The translations under genes were made by a program, and so were the position numbers. A model generated the notes under the pieces. That model was not told the DNA's origin and did no database searches. It was given only the letters and a program-made list of their open reading frames with translations. This document shows, piece after piece, positions 44,869-56,101 of a stretch of 64,000 nt of DNA. Source of the DNA: Climacium dendroides (Eukaryota > Streptophyta > Bryopsida > Hypnales > Climaciaceae); the NCBI GenBank assembly GCA_950106755.1, contig OX467090.1:11345489-11409488 (forward strand), given 5' to 3'. The first letter of the stretch is position 1, and each line of letters starts with the position of its first letter.

Positions 44869-45168
44869 TAAAGTAGATACCTCCTAAATGGCCCACAAAA
44901 CATACACTTTTTGCTATTGTGCCTTGCTACTATTATTAGACTCATCAAATTTTCATATTCTCTTGTAAGTAAATAAAAGGAGATTCCAATGTACCAAAAA
45001 CACAACATTTGGATATTGTACACAAACATTACAAAGGGGTCAAAGTTATTTTGGTAGACGTTCTAAAATCATTACTTCAATATACATATGTATTGATTTT
45101 GGAGATGCATACAAAGTGATGATGTCGGGTTTTAGTCAAGATGCAAATTGGGGTGTACCGCACCAGTA
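44869..45168 (-). mobile_element. MITE family A, copy 5 (diverged)
   Basis: The ends are TAAAGTAGATACCTCCTAAATG on the left and TTGGGGTGTACCGCACCAGTA on the right. TTGATTTTGGAGATGCATAC (45093 onward) is the complement of the family A block TACATCTCCAAAATCA. Orientation is minus; old and divergent. Confidence 0.55.
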
Positions 45169-45548
45169 TTCTCAACATTTTTGAGATTTACCAACCTTCC
45201 ATTCCCCGTAGCAAACCATTTCTAAAGTACAAAGTTTGTTTATTCTCTTGTATTTCTATTATAAATTTAAAAAATTTATAGATTTTTTCACCAATTTTTT
45301 TGCCAACTTTTTTTCTATGAAATAGAGTTTCTATTTGTCATCACTATGATAAATTGGCGTTTCCTCCATCAAACTTGAAGCTGTTTGTATCACAAGGCAA
45401 TTCATTCTTTTTTTTAAACCTGAAGTTTATTCCAAGAGAACTGAGAACAAGTGGCGGAAAGCCGAGGGCAGAGCCCTAGAGAGAGCAATTCCTTCTTTTT
45501 GTGATATGAACATTTGGTCATTTCTTTTTCTTATTGCTTTTGTAGATA
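45169..45548. other. Spacer with a possible retrocopy 3' end
   Basis: 45410-45480 reads, on the minus strand, ...GGAATAAACTTCAGGTTTAAAAAAAA, which looks like a polyadenylated 3' end of a LINE or processed transcript. Upstream (in that orientation) CTCGGCTTTCCGCCAC was not recognised as coding. Weak. Confidence 0.35.
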
Positions 45549-45824
45549 TAAGGTAGGTACACCCAAATGTGCCACTGACCTTAAACCGCCATCTATAACA
45601 TACGTACATCTCCAAAATCAGTTCTGTATCTATGTGGAAGAAACGCTTTCAGAATCAAACTTTGTTCTTTAATAACTTTTGCATACAGTATCCAAATGCC
45701 ACATTCTTTGGGGCGTTGGAACCTCCTTTCATTTGCCAACAAGAACATATGAAAATTTTACCAATCCAATATTAATAAATAGGCTCAGTAGCAATTAGTG
45801 GCGGTTTTAGGTGTACCCACCTTA
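45549..45824 (+). mobile_element. MITE family A, copy 2 (intact)
   Basis: 276 bp with the same ends as copy 1 (TAAGGTAGGTACACCC, GGTGTACCCACCTTA) and only scattered substitutions relative to it, despite lying about 39.5 kb away. Inserted next to a SINE tail (17 bp downstream). Confidence 0.9.
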
Positions 45825-45840
45825 GACAGAATGGAGTTTA

Positions 45841-45992
45841 AAAAAAAAAAAAATCTTTCAAAACATGTTATTCAAAAAATTGGCATTGTCAGATAAACCA
45901 CCTGACACTGCCAGGTATCAAACCCGCAACCACGCCATTCGGTTTGGGTACCTTTCCACCATCATCCGGTAGTTTAGGGTCATCTCGGACCA
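45841..45992 (-). mobile_element. tRNA-derived SINE, copy 2
   Basis: Read on the minus strand it opens GGTCCGAGATGACCCTAAAC, has TACCGGATGATGGTGGAAAG (A-box-like), GGTACCCAAACCGAATGG and GGTTTGATACC (B-box consensus GGTTCRANNCC with one change). It ends in a run of T (A tract 45841-45854 on the plus strand). A T-tail is known from the Au-type plant SINEs. The minus frame 45889-46128 overlaps it and is not a gene. Confidence 0.7.
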
Positions 45993-46711
45993 TCTCTTCT
46001 CTGCTTTCATACGCAAGGTAGGCGTACCTACAACAACTTACAGCAAAAGAGAGAAAAAATACTCCCTCTTTTTTGTTCGCCTTCATTTTTTTGTCCCAAA
46101 ATGATCTTCCTATTGCACTTTGTGACATTACAAATTGGTCAAATATGGTTTTTAATTGCTATTTGGAACCAACAAAACAACTCCAAGTAGTAATTCTCCC
46201 TCCATGCAATCATCAATCAAAAAATAAATGAAATGACTAAAGGGGTCCATCAACATTGTTCATTCTTATTTTTTTTGGCATCTTTTTTAATATTGCCTGA
46301 TTGAAGGGGATGAAGCTCTAAGAGGTGGAACAAAGGTCACACACAGTTTTGGACATATACTAAATGCTTACAAAATGATGACCTCACACTTAACAATTAA
46401 TTGACCATTGGGTACTCATTGAAAATGCCCCCCAAATCTATTTTTTTTAATTTCAAAAACTACACTTTGAGAAGGGCTTTAAAACTCAAAGTTTCTAAAA
46501 TGCTAGAAGTGAATCAAACTCTACTTACAACTTGAAATTGGTTTTAAAAATGTTATTTTAGCCTTAATCTGGAACATTTTGCTCAACAAGAAGATCATTT
46601 TGGAACAGAGATAGTACTACTATTAGATGTTTGGGAGGGCATTGGAAGGTAGTATTAGGTATGTTTCCCATGTTGTCAGTCAAAATAAAAAAATAAAAAA
46701 ATATTTTTTAA
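45993..46711. other. Intergenic spacer
   Basis: No gene or element ends recognised. AT-rich from 46140. Confidence 0.45.
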
Positions 46712-46999
46712 AACATTAAAATTTTAATTAAAATAATAATAATAATTAAGCATTATTTGATGTGGTAATTACTCTACCACATCATATTGTCATTTTGGTC
46801 AAGTTCTCACAATCTAGGAATTCCAAAAACTTGCAATCTTGTTGAGCAAGTGAAATCATTAGATGAAATTTAAAATGTCTGGAAGGCTATGAGTTTCCAC
46901 AAATTCTTGGACAATAGAAGCTTTGTTGTAGCAACAATTTGACTTGGTTAAATGACTACCACATTAAATAATAATTTTTTTAATTTTAATTTTAGTGTT
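46712..46999. mobile_element. MITE-like element R with AT-rich long inverted ends
   Basis: The left AACATTAAAATTTTAATTAA through GCATTATTTGATGTGGTA is mirrored on the right by TACCACATTAAATAATAA through TTTTAGTGTT. The inverted repeat is about 50 bp with gaps. A short internal palindrome GATGTGGTAATTACTCTACCACATC follows the left arm. AT-richness makes chance pairing more likely, but the GTGGTA block is informative. Confidence 0.5.
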
Positions 47000-47887
47000 T
47001 AATTATTTTTAAAATTTGTATACTTCTGGCAAATAGTGATTGGTTTCGAGTATGGGGAACAAGCTTGAAATTGTCCTCCACTGCAACTGAAAAAAACTAA
47101 TGTCATTTGATGTCACTATCTTTTATCCCCTAAAGAGGGACATACACAAATCTTATGAATTAATTAACTACACGCAACTAATAAATATATAAATAAAAAT
47201 AAAGTGTGTGATACACTATCCTTTCAAAAAAATTCTAAAAGACTTTGATATAGATATGATATATGGAATATACATGGAATATGGATGTATTATATGTAAT
47301 ACTTATAAGATATAATATATGGATATATGGATATATGGATAGGATATGAAATATAATTTTTAATCTCTTATTAATTGTAATTTAGTATATTCAAAAAAAT
47401 AAAACATAGGGGGTAATGAGAAAGTATGTATAATTCACTCATTCACTAAGTGAGAAGGTGATTGAAGTGAATACACTCACTATTCAATAAAAAGTGGCAA
47501 GCAAGTTCTATCCATGCCTCCTTGGCTAAAAAACCCTTAGCCGTCTCATTTGAGTAGGACCTCCAACCTTCCAATGTTGTTGATTCAATATTAAAAAACA
47601 AGTGGCAAAATACAAATAAACATTTTATTCACCTAGCCTAGCTTCAAAACCCAAATCCAACTTTGATATAGATATTGTATATGGAACACATATTGTTATT
47701 ATATATATTATCCTATTTCAATTACAATCTCACAAGTTTATCACTATCCCTTAAAAAGGTACATCCCATAATTTAGTGGCTTTGACTTTCGATTGTCCAA
47801 TTAACTTATTTGGGGTTCTTCTCATCTTTTCAAGTGTCATTGGGCGTGAAAAAATATCCAATTTGATTCACGCAACTCTTTTGAACC
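47000..47887. other. AT-rich intergenic with GGATATAT-type microsatellite
   Basis: 47240-47350 is a degenerate (ATGGATAT)n/ATATGG tract. The segment CTTTGATATAGAT-TG-ATATGGAA occurs twice (47237-47262 and 47660-47686). No gene. Confidence 0.5.
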
Positions 47888-49166
47888 ATTAAGGACTAAA
47901 AATGCCCACTTTGGATTTTTTGGCTATGAGACTTGAAATTTTTGTTTGAAAATTTTAGAATGGATTCTAATCACCTTGATTTATATATGAGGTTTTGTTT
48001 TATTTCTATTGGTGTAAAAACTTTTATGTTGTAGAATTGAGGGTTTAATTCATCACAACAAAGCCCTTGTAGCTCTACATATATATTAAATTTTAGGGAT
48101 AGTTGAGGGATGTAGAAAACCTTGAAAAAAATCTTGCAATAAAAAGGGAAAAATTTGACAACCTAATACACATTTCTAAAATTCATGCATGAAAAGTGCA
48201 GGTTTTTTCTTTCAAAAATCTTGAAATCAAATAGCAAAACAACTTTCCATGCAAAGATTCTTCTAATTCAATGTAGATTAATCATTAAAGTTCCAATTCA
48301 TTTTGGGAATAAAAACCAACTCAAAATTCTCATTTCTATTGAATTTAGTCAACAAAATAAATAAAAATATTGGATGTTGAACCATAATATCCTACACTAA
48401 ACTTGGACGAGAATATATGATAAAACATTCATGAAGTTTGATCACATAAATTGGAATGTATTAGCATTTGAAGTGAAGATTATAATACTTTGGATCCTCT
48501 TAATTTAAAATATTTGTATTGTGGATTTTGGCTTAAGAAAATCCATGTTGAATGATTGAGTTCAAAGTCTTGGAAAAAACATTTAACAAAAAAAATTTAT
48601 TTTCATCCTTTAAAAAATTGTTAAGTAGAAGAAGATTAAAGTTAGAAACAAAATACTAAATTGCCAATGGTTCTAAGGTGGAATTAAAATACACAAATTC
48701 CAACAATGAAATTTTCCTAGCAAACAAACTAAATAATATTAGTCATTTTTTATAATTTTAAATTTTAATTTAATTAACAAAGTCAACACTTTTTTTCATG
48801 AAGATGCTTTAAGTGCCCATAAAGCAAAATATTCCACAACTTTTTTTCCAACTATCCAAATGAAATGAGTTAAAAGATTTTTATTAAATTAGATAAATAT
48901 ATTACATGAAAATACACTGAAAGAAAACAACTTTAGAGTTTTTATGATTTGTTTGTATTGTTATGCATTGGCTATTTTTATGATGTGGAGGAATAACTTT
49001 TGTGATAACTTTTAGGCATATAAAAATTAAAATCAAATCCTTGGAAGGCTAATTAGTTTCTTTATTTTGAGAAAAAATTCAAGAAATCATGTTGAAATTG
49101 AAATTATAGAAGTCTACTTGAATTCCCATTTGTCCACCAAGGAAACCTTGGGACTTTAGAGGTTAA
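47888..49166 (+). mobile_element. Possible long family F element
   Basis: The left end ATTAAGGACTAAAAATGCCC resembles TTAACCCCTAAATGCCC with changes, and the right end CCTTGGGACTTTAGAGGTTAA matches other F right ends. The interior (about 1.2 kb) is AT-rich without frames. Pairing of these two ends is inferred. Confidence 0.3.
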
Positions 49167-49303
49167 AAATTTAGAAAAATAAATTATTTGTTCATATGCA
49201 TAAAGAGAAACCAAAGCTTTTCTACTTCATTACTTATTAGTAGGTAATTTATTTGGCCTAGATGTAATTGCTGACACATTCAATTGAAGATGATCAAATT
49301 AAT

Positions 49304-50224
49304 TTAACCCCTAAATGCTCAAATTGCCTTTTTTGGCAACATAGCAATTTGGGACAAACAAAATTTTTATTTTTTTCCTTTGAAATTTTCACACATTGTG
49401 TGCCAAGGAGTAGCTTCAAGGCCCAACATTTTTCATAACTTTTAACTACATAGTTAAGAAGTTATTGTATAATACGTAATTTTCATTGATCTTTGGGTAG
49501 CTCAAAAAATTATTAAAAGTTCACTTTCTTAAGAAATAAAAGTTTGAAATGTTTCTTTAGATTTATATATGTGCAAAAAACTTTGATTTTTACCATTTTG
49601 ATTACTAAGATGAAAGTTATGAAGAGTTTTAGTTTATTGGTAGTTATGGACTCTCTATTCTAAAATAAACTTTGAACTCCATTAATTAATTCAATTTTCA
49701 ATATTTTTTAAATAAATAAAAACGTTGGATGTACATTGTTCATTACAACATTACAACCATTGGGATTGACATTTTTTTAATGCCATAACTAAATTCTTGA
49801 CAATTTAATATTTTGGATCATTCTCAACTTCTTTCCACATACTATTTTTTTCCTATATGTTATTTGATTCAAAATGATCTTGAAATTTTTCAAGCATGTA
49901 GCCAACTTGCCTTGAAGAATGAATCCAAATAATACCACCATTTGGAACATTATTTCAAACAAATGTGACCTTGTGAAATGTAGCTCCTCGTTTTTTGCAA
50001 GGCCAAAAAAATGATTTTTGTCACTTCAAATGATAATATCTTGCAATCCACACATGGAACATTTCTGAAATTTATTCCACATCTTTTGAAACAAGCATAC
50101 TACAAGATCCTATAGTTACATGTGTTTAAAAATGATTTTTTTTCTAAAATTTGGTACTTGTACTAGAAATGACAATTTTGGAGCATTTTTGGTGAAAATA
50201 GAGTCCAAAATCCATGGGAGTTAA
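49304..50224 (+). mobile_element. Family F element, copy 1 (TTAA target)
   Basis: TTAACCCCTAAATGCTCAAA on the left and CCATGGGAGTTAA on the right. The interior is the reverse complement of 55141-56101 for most of its length: AACATAGCAATTTGGG, CACATTGTGTGCCAAGGAGT, TTAACTACATAGTTAAGAAG, ACAACCATTGGGATTGACAT, AATCCAAATAATACCACCA, GCATACTACAAGATCCTATAG. There is no coding capacity. The TTAA plus C-rich end is the arrangement of piggyBac-type elements. Confidence 0.7.
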
Positions 50225-51719
50225 AACAAGTTTAAAAAATACATTAGCCCCTAATTTATAGTAGTGTTTGGTGGTCCAAAACTACTTCAAAATTTTGGTA
50301 ACCTAAGCAAGGTTAATATCTTTATCTAAATTTATTTTCTAACAAATCCAATTGTAGGACTTTTTCTAGCTAACTTGCTCAAATACATTATTCCAAAAAT
50401 TTATAATGAAATTCGCCATTGGTTTCAAGGTCAATTTCCCCTAACTAAGAATAAACGTAAAAAATTACCTCTATTTTGTAATTGCTTGGTGTCTTCCATT
50501 CTTCACCTCTATCTAATTCACAGTCTCTCATTCCAAATTCAAATTTCCAATTTCTAAATTTCATTATACATGAAAAATAAAGAAAACTTCAATATTTTCC
50601 CCAGGGGTAAAAAACAAAAACTTCAAATGACCACTTTCCACCCTTTACAATGAAATTCCCTTTCATTTGTTTAACCCTATAAGGACATTGCGGACTACAA
50701 TGGTTGAATGGATGACTTCACTGTTGACTGTAGAGAAAGTGAATGCACCTGTTGGTTCAATAATCAAAGAGTTTTGTCGACTACCTTGATTATAGGACCG
50801 CATCCTTCCACAATTGAAAAAACGAATGACCACCTTAACGCCATACGACATTCAATGTTTTGGTCAAATGATTCCCTCATTTATTCTTTAGCAATAACAT
50901 CATCAAATCCCCCAAGTCCCACTTAGATTTGAATGTACAACATGACACGAAAATTAAAGCAAGAAAGATGGAAACTAACTACCGGTATATTCTACAAATT
51001 TGATCAAACTTGAATTTAGTTCCACACAGAACGTTCTAGAAGATTACGGGTTCAGCCACATTCGGTGATTAAGTTACTTGTTAAAATAAAACATCACCTT
51101 CACTTGAAACTTTCCAAGTTTTCGTTCGCAGATCTCAATAATGATCCCCCTTTGCAAGCAATAATGTATACATGTATCCTGCTTAGAAAATGGCTTTCTA
51201 ACATGCCTTGCCATGGATGATTTAACTTCTAATAAAAGCCTTTGAACTTGTAAACCGAGCACCATGGAGATTAATTCTCATGGGTTGCGTTGACAATTTC
51301 ATGTTCGTTGACAATGGTGTACCATTGAAACCCTAGTGTGAAATTTGGGTCTTCAATTTTATTTATTTTTGACACAAATGAAGACCAGTCTTGAACCATT
51401 TATTTTTTATTTATTTTTATAATCAAATGAAGATAGGTCTTCAACTTTTTAATTTTAATTTTTTTTGTAATCAAATGAAGATGGGTCTTCAATCCTTCAC
51501 GTGCCCCAAGAGTCCATCCACAACACAAGTAAATAAACACACGGACCCATTTTGGATTTGGAAGGATATTCTCATTACCCACATTGATTGTTTTTTCGGG
51601 GCCTCCACCAATTCACATACTTTGTCTCCTTCATCAGTTGACCAAGTTTTTGTATGACTTACCTGAATAATATTGACTTGGGCATGGTTCAATGTTCGGT
51701 GGTTAAAAAAAAATTGGTT
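50225..51719. other. Intergenic DNA, no gene
   Basis: 51350-51490 contains a T-rich tandem duplication (TTTTATAATCAAATGAAGAT, GGGTCTTCAA, period about 62). Overlapping frames 50663-50926 and 51391-51692 on opposite strands have no motifs. 50690-51300 is somewhat less AT-rich. Confidence 0.45.
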
Positions 51720-51905
51720 GGGTTTGAAGCAAAGGAAAAAAAAATGAGGGAAAAAAATGTAGAATAGTTCAATTTCTAGTAAAAGAAATAGAGAAAGTAA
51801 TTAGGATGAGTACTTGAAAATGTGGTTGATTGTAGGAATTGGAGGAAAATAGCTATTGTAGTGAAGCTCAAAAAAATTCCCTAAAGCTGGTAATTTATGG
51901 CTGAG
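51720..51905. repeat. Dispersed repeat K, copy 2
   Basis: Counterpart of 340-545: A-rich tract, AGAATAGTTCAATTTCTAG, AGTAAAAGAAATAGAGAAAG, GGAATTGGAGGAAAAT, CTCAAAAAAATTCCC, GGTAATTTATGG. Confidence 0.4.
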
Positions 51906-51906
51906 G

Positions 51907-52179
51907 TATACTAAAATTGGTAAATAGTGTTGGGTGATAATTAGTGTTGTTCTCTGTTTTTACCCCAAATATTATTTTCCCACCATTCCAACTTCTATAT
52001 TTTGTTCCCATCTAACACTAAATGCATTCTTGTAGAAATGTTGAAATGACCAAATTTTACTATAGAGCTAAAATAGTGTTAGAATGGGTAAATAATGTTC
52101 TAACACCAACCTTGCAAATCACAATTAGTATTATTGTTGACAATTAGTGTAGCCAACACTATTTACCAATTTTAGTGTA
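51907..52179. mobile_element. MITE family L with 28-bp inverted ends
   Basis: Left ACTAAAATTGGTAAATAGTG, then TTGGGTGATAATTAGTGTTG; the right end is the complement, CACTATTTACCAATTTTAGT, preceded by CAATTAGTGTAGCCAA. Inverted repeat of about 40 bp with few mismatches. The interior also repeats AATAGTGTTAGAATGGGTAA. The target duplication is unclear. Ends differ from the AGGT group. Confidence 0.75.
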
Positions 52180-52194
52180 GTGGTGATAGGATTA

Positions 52195-52400
52195 CTGACT
52201 CTAGGACCAAAGGAAGAGGACAAAGTGTTGGAGAACATTATCAAACATAAAAGCCAAGTTCTAATGGTTCATTCATAAAATATTCATAATTGTACTTTTA
52301 TAAATCTAAATGTATAGAAACCATTAAAAGATATAATATTTTTGAAATTCTCCAATGGAATGGTGATAAATTTACTTTGAAAATCAAATTTGGTAATTTT
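52195..52400. repeat. Dispersed repeat J, uninterrupted copy
   Basis: AGTTCTAATGGTTCATTCATAAA and CTCCAATGGAATGGTGATAA correspond to 29897-29915 and 30399-30420, which are separated by MITE I copy 2. This copy therefore represents the host without that insertion. Confidence 0.45.
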
Positions 52401-52585
52401 TTTTAAACAGAAGAAATGGAATTTCATTGATAAGGAAAAAAATACAAGCCTACGAGCCATAAGAGATTGGTCTTGGAGGACCAAAACGCATAGACAAACC
52501 ACCCAACCCAAGAGGACAATGGGACAAAGACAAGTGTTGCAAGTGTAGCAGTCAATGATGGTTGTGAGTCCCTCATAGCCAATTG
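52401..52585 (-). mobile_element. Possible LINE or retrocopy 3' end
   Basis: On the minus strand the segment ends ATCAATGAAATTCCATTTCT, TCTGTTTAAAAAAAA, a typical polyadenylated 3' end. The upstream part (GGACCAAAACGCATAGACAA and CCAACCCAAGAGGACAATGG on the plus strand) is less AT-rich. The minus frame 52284-52592 has no reverse-transcriptase or endonuclease motif, so the assignment is weak. Confidence 0.35.
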
Positions 52586-52589
52586 AACG

Positions 52590-52781
52590 CAAATATCTTA
52601 CAATCTATGTAGTCATTGTTTTTGAACTTTTTGCTACACATTCTTATACTGGTTCATTGTAAAATCCCATGGTTAGATATGCCAAAAAAAATGAAAACTT
52701 CATGAGTTTTGCACCTTGCAACAAAAATGGTAGTTTTGAGTGGTTTTCGAAAAGAAAAGGCCTTGGGACTTTAGGGTTTAA
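52590..52781 (+). mobile_element. Family F right-end fragment
   Basis: GCAAATATCTTACAATCTATG, CTACACATTCTTATACTGG, TGTAAAATCCCATGGTTAGA and GGCCTTGGGACTTTAGGG then TTTAA parallel 43230-43756 without the MITE E insertion. The left half is missing, replaced by the possible retrocopy end. Confidence 0.6.
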
Positions 52782-53094
52782 AAAATGTAAGAAATGACCC
52801 ACAAACCAATAGTGAGGATGCTCTCCTAGTGTTTGGAGAGAAAATATTAGAGTAATTGGATTCCTTCCACCCCTAGCTAGATTTGCAGTCGACCACTTGT
52901 TCCACTTGTTGGCCACGCCTAAGCTTGGGTCATGGAGCTTCCCTAGGGATGAATGACAATGCTATAAGAAAACTCAAATTTCAGCATTTGACAATGAAAA
53001 TAAATTACTTCAAAATCCAGTCAAAAAGACAAGAATTACAAAGGTCTTTGGCAAATCACGAATAACAGAAGCAAAATTTTGTGAAGGACACTCT
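52782..53094. other. Intergenic spacer
   Basis: The frames 52644-52916 (minus) and 52883-53065 (plus) show no motif. Nothing else was recognised. Confidence 0.45.
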
Positions 53095-53338
53095 CCATCT
53101 AGCCAGGGAAAATTGACCCCCTCATTGCCCCGGCCAGGGTTAATTGTGAAAAAAAAAAAACTATTTTTTGCCATGATTTTTTATATTTCTACACTGCCCC
53201 CTAGCTAATTTGGGGCTGCTGATTGCAAATCTGAATTCACAATTTGCAAAAGAAATTCATCTGATTGCAAGTAAAAAATTCCACAGCGTTTTCCCCAAGG
53301 GTAAAACGGGGCAATGAGGGCCTCTCCATCTCAGTTAG
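53095..53338. mobile_element. MITE family H, copy 1
   Basis: The left region CTAGCCAGGGAAAATTGACC, CCCTCATTGCCCC is mirrored by GGGGCAATGAGGGCCTCTCC, ATCTCAGTTAG on the right. The interior shares ACTGCCCCCTA, GAATTCA-AATTTGCAAA, GTAAAAAATTCCA and GGGTAAAAC with copy 2. An A-run of 12 sits near 53150. No coding capacity. Confidence 0.65.
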
Positions 53339-54137
53339 AATACGTATCAGAGCAGCGTCTCTTTGGACCTGAATACACTGAGTTAGTGGCACCCTCTGGC
53401 TCGTATAATTGAGAATAGTAGATCATATTCATTGGTAAAACTTGTCAGCGTGATCTCTGTCGTTAGACTACCAATAGTAGGCCTATTAAATTTTTATTTT
53501 TTTAAAAGGATGGATTGGAATGCTATTTTCAGTTCCTCCCCCCCCCCAAAAAAAATATATATTAAAGTTTAAAAATTATAACTTTTTTTAGTAAAAATAA
53601 TAGGTATGATAAGATTCCAGAAGAATTAGGGTTTCCTTTTTGAGCATTGATTGACGAAGGCATATGAAGGACTACCCCAGCTTGGCTGCTCACCAGGGGC
53701 TTTAAGTTAGAGTCTCGGATTCAGTGGAAAAGAGTGGTACAAGCACCCCTTGAAGTCTCAGCTTTAGAATCTAATAAGTTGAGTGAAGGGGCTCTTTCTT
53801 CTGAGAAGGCTTGGAATTGGGAACCTATAATAAGATGGGCACCAATTTTTCTTTCCTTTTTTGGCTTTCTGATGTCAGATTGCACCCCCAAAAAATAATT
53901 TGACTAAAAAATGCCAAAAAAAACTTGGATGAATATGGCAAAACACTTCAAATTTTTTAAAAAAAATCTCGGATGAAATTGTTAGATTGTGGATGAAAAC
54001 CAAATTCTAGACATGTGATGTGTACTAATGTGATATTTTTTTTAATCCAATATGTGGATGAATGTTGAAATTTGGAGCACGACTACAACATTTTATATCG
54101 CCACTTTGGCACTTCTTTAAAAATGAGAAAAAAATCC
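53339..54137. other. Intergenic spacer with a tRNA-like fragment
   Basis: 53667-53720 (CCAGCTTGGCTGCTCACCAG, GGGCTTTAAGTTAGAGTCTC) has loose tRNA or SINE character but lacks a clear B box. A short C tract then A tract lies at 53537-53556. No gene. Confidence 0.35.
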
Positions 54138-54420
54138 TAGTGGGCACCCCTCAAATGCCACTCTTTGCTACTATGCTTAGATATTATTGTTAGAGTGGTT
54201 AAATTTTCATATTTTTGTGTTGGCAAGTGGATGGAGGTTGCAACACACCAAAGAACACATCATTTGTATACAGTATGCAAAAGTTATGAAGGGCCAAAAA
54301 ATTCTTTGGTGGAGGTTCTAAAATCATTTCTTCCTGATAGGTATATAATTGATATTGGGGATGTATCTGAAGGGATGATGGCATTTTGGGGTCAATGGTG
54401 CATTTGGGGTGCCCACCTTA
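54138..54420 (-). mobile_element. MITE family A, copy 4
   Basis: Left TAGTGGGCACCCCTCAAATG and right CATTTGGGGTGCCCACCTTA. The interior is the reverse complement of the family A core: TGTTGGCAAGTGGATGGAGG, ACAGTATGCAAAAGTTATGA, GATATTGGGGATGTATCTGA. About 283 bp. Overlapping frames on both strands are accidental. Confidence 0.75.
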
Positions 54421-54519
54421 CACTTACATAGTATATTATTCAACAAAGTTCAAATAAATCCAAGAACATTCACTCACTAGAAGTCAAATTGTGTACAACC
54501 TTTCTTTATAACATTAATT
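54421..54519. other. Short spacer
   Basis: Nothing recognised. Confidence 0.45.
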
Positions 54520-54840
54520 TCCAAGGATGAGCATTTGCATTTTCGTTCCATGTAGAAGGATTCTTTGTCATCTATGGGACACTAAGTGTTTGTAGCATCC
54601 TTTTAGGATTAACCTCATAACGCAAGCCTAATCAATGTGGAAATCATCCTTTGGGGCACGTATGAATCATTTGCTCAAAAAAACCCTCCAAGAGCAATCA
54701 TTGGAGGTTAAACTACTATGCAAGGTTTCTCTTTATCACACAAAATTTCAAGGATGAAAAATTGTACTTTTGCTTTAAATAGAAGGATTTTCTATTATCC
54801 ATTGAACACTAAGTATTTGCAACAATGTTACAAGGTTACC
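54520..54840. repeat. Dispersed repeat P, tandem pair
   Basis: Two related units: CAAGGATGAGCATTTGCATTTTCG, GTAGAAGGATTCTTTGTCATC, GGGACACTAAGTGTTTGTAGC and CAAGGATGAAAAATTGTACTTTTG, ATAGAAGGATTTTCTATTATCC, TGAACACTAAGTATTTGCAAC. Similar to 7230-7540. Confidence 0.6.
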
Positions 54841-55140
54841 TTGCTTTGAAATTGTATTCTTTTCTATATTATACTTCAATACTTTACATTTGAAATAAAG
54901 TTTTGGGTGATTGCTTTGAGTACATTCAATAGAGGAGGCATATTTTAACTCTAAGAGGGAAACAAGTCCACGACAATGGAGGATTGAAATTACAAGGGAA
55001 TATAATTGAATTACATTATGATCCTATAATCTTGGTGGGATTCTTTTGTCCTCTCTCAAAATGTAGGACATTTATCTCCGTCATGTAAATGTATCTTTTG
55101 GGTATATTCTCACCAAAGGAGGAAACCTCACCTCTTGAGG
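54841..55140. other. AT-rich spacer
   Basis: Nothing recognised; repeat P may continue weakly. Confidence 0.4.
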
Positions 55141-56101
55141 TTAACCCCTAAACGTTTTTAACAATGTTTTCACCCCTAAATGTTCTAAAATTGCTATTTC
55201 TAGTATAAGTACCAAATTTTAGGAAAAAATTATTTTTGGACACATGTAACCATAGGATTTTGTAGTATAGTGGTTTGTGAAGAAGTGGTAAAAATTTCAA
55301 AAATTTCCGCCACGTAGATAGTAAGATATTAGCATTTGAAGCACGATTTGAAGTGACAAAAACCTTTCTTTTGCCCATGCAAAAAAGTAGGCAATTGCAC
55401 TTCACAAGGTTACATTTTTATGAAAAAACGTCCAAAATGGTGGTTACTCTTTGGATTCATTTTTCAAGGCAATTTGGCTACATGCTTGAAATTTTTTAGA
55501 TTATTTGGAGTTGTACAACATATAGGAAAAAAATAGTAAGTAAAAAAAAGTAGATAATGATTCAAAACATTAAATTGTTAACAATTAATTTATGGAATTG
55601 AAAAATGCCAACCCCAATGGTTGTAATGTTATAATACAAATCTACACCTAATGCTTTTCTTTCTTTCAAAAATATTTAAAATTGAGTAAGATAAAGGACT
55701 TCAAAGTTTATTTGAAAGTAGAAAATCTATAACTACCCACAATCTACCCCAAACTAAAACTCCATAACTTTCATTTCATCAATCATAATGGAATGATTTA
55801 AATTTTTCCAAGTATATATAAGTCTAGAGAACTAGTTTCAAATTTTTTTCTTAAAAAGGCAATTTTTAAAGGAGTTCTTTGTACTGCCTAGGTTGCCCAC
55901 TAAATGCAAAAAATGACATATCATACAATAACTTTTAGACCATGTAGTCAAAAGTTATGAAAATTGTTGGACCTTAAAGCTACTCCTCATGCACATGTTG
56001 TGTGAAAATTTGAAAGAAAAATAAATAAAAACTCCATTTGTAGTGAGCTGCTCAAAATCGCCATGTTGCTAAAAAATGTTGTTTGGTCCTTTAGGGGTTA
56101 A
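55141..56101 (-). mobile_element. Family F element, copy 2 (TTAA target)
   Basis: Left TTAACCCCTAAACG and right TCCTTTAGGGGTTAA, perfect 12-base inverted ends with TTAA at both. The body is the reverse complement of 49304-50224, for example GCACATGTTGTGTGAAAATT and GCCAACCCCAATGGTTGTAA. At 961 bp it is slightly longer than copy 1. The minus frame 55148-55405 is without motifs. Confidence 0.75.

Noticed and set aside
45889..46128. 79-codon minus-strand gene
   Set aside because: Its 3' half is SINE sequence shared with 37449-37602.
53667..53720. tRNA gene or SINE
   Set aside because: No cloverleaf could be drawn and no proper B box was found.
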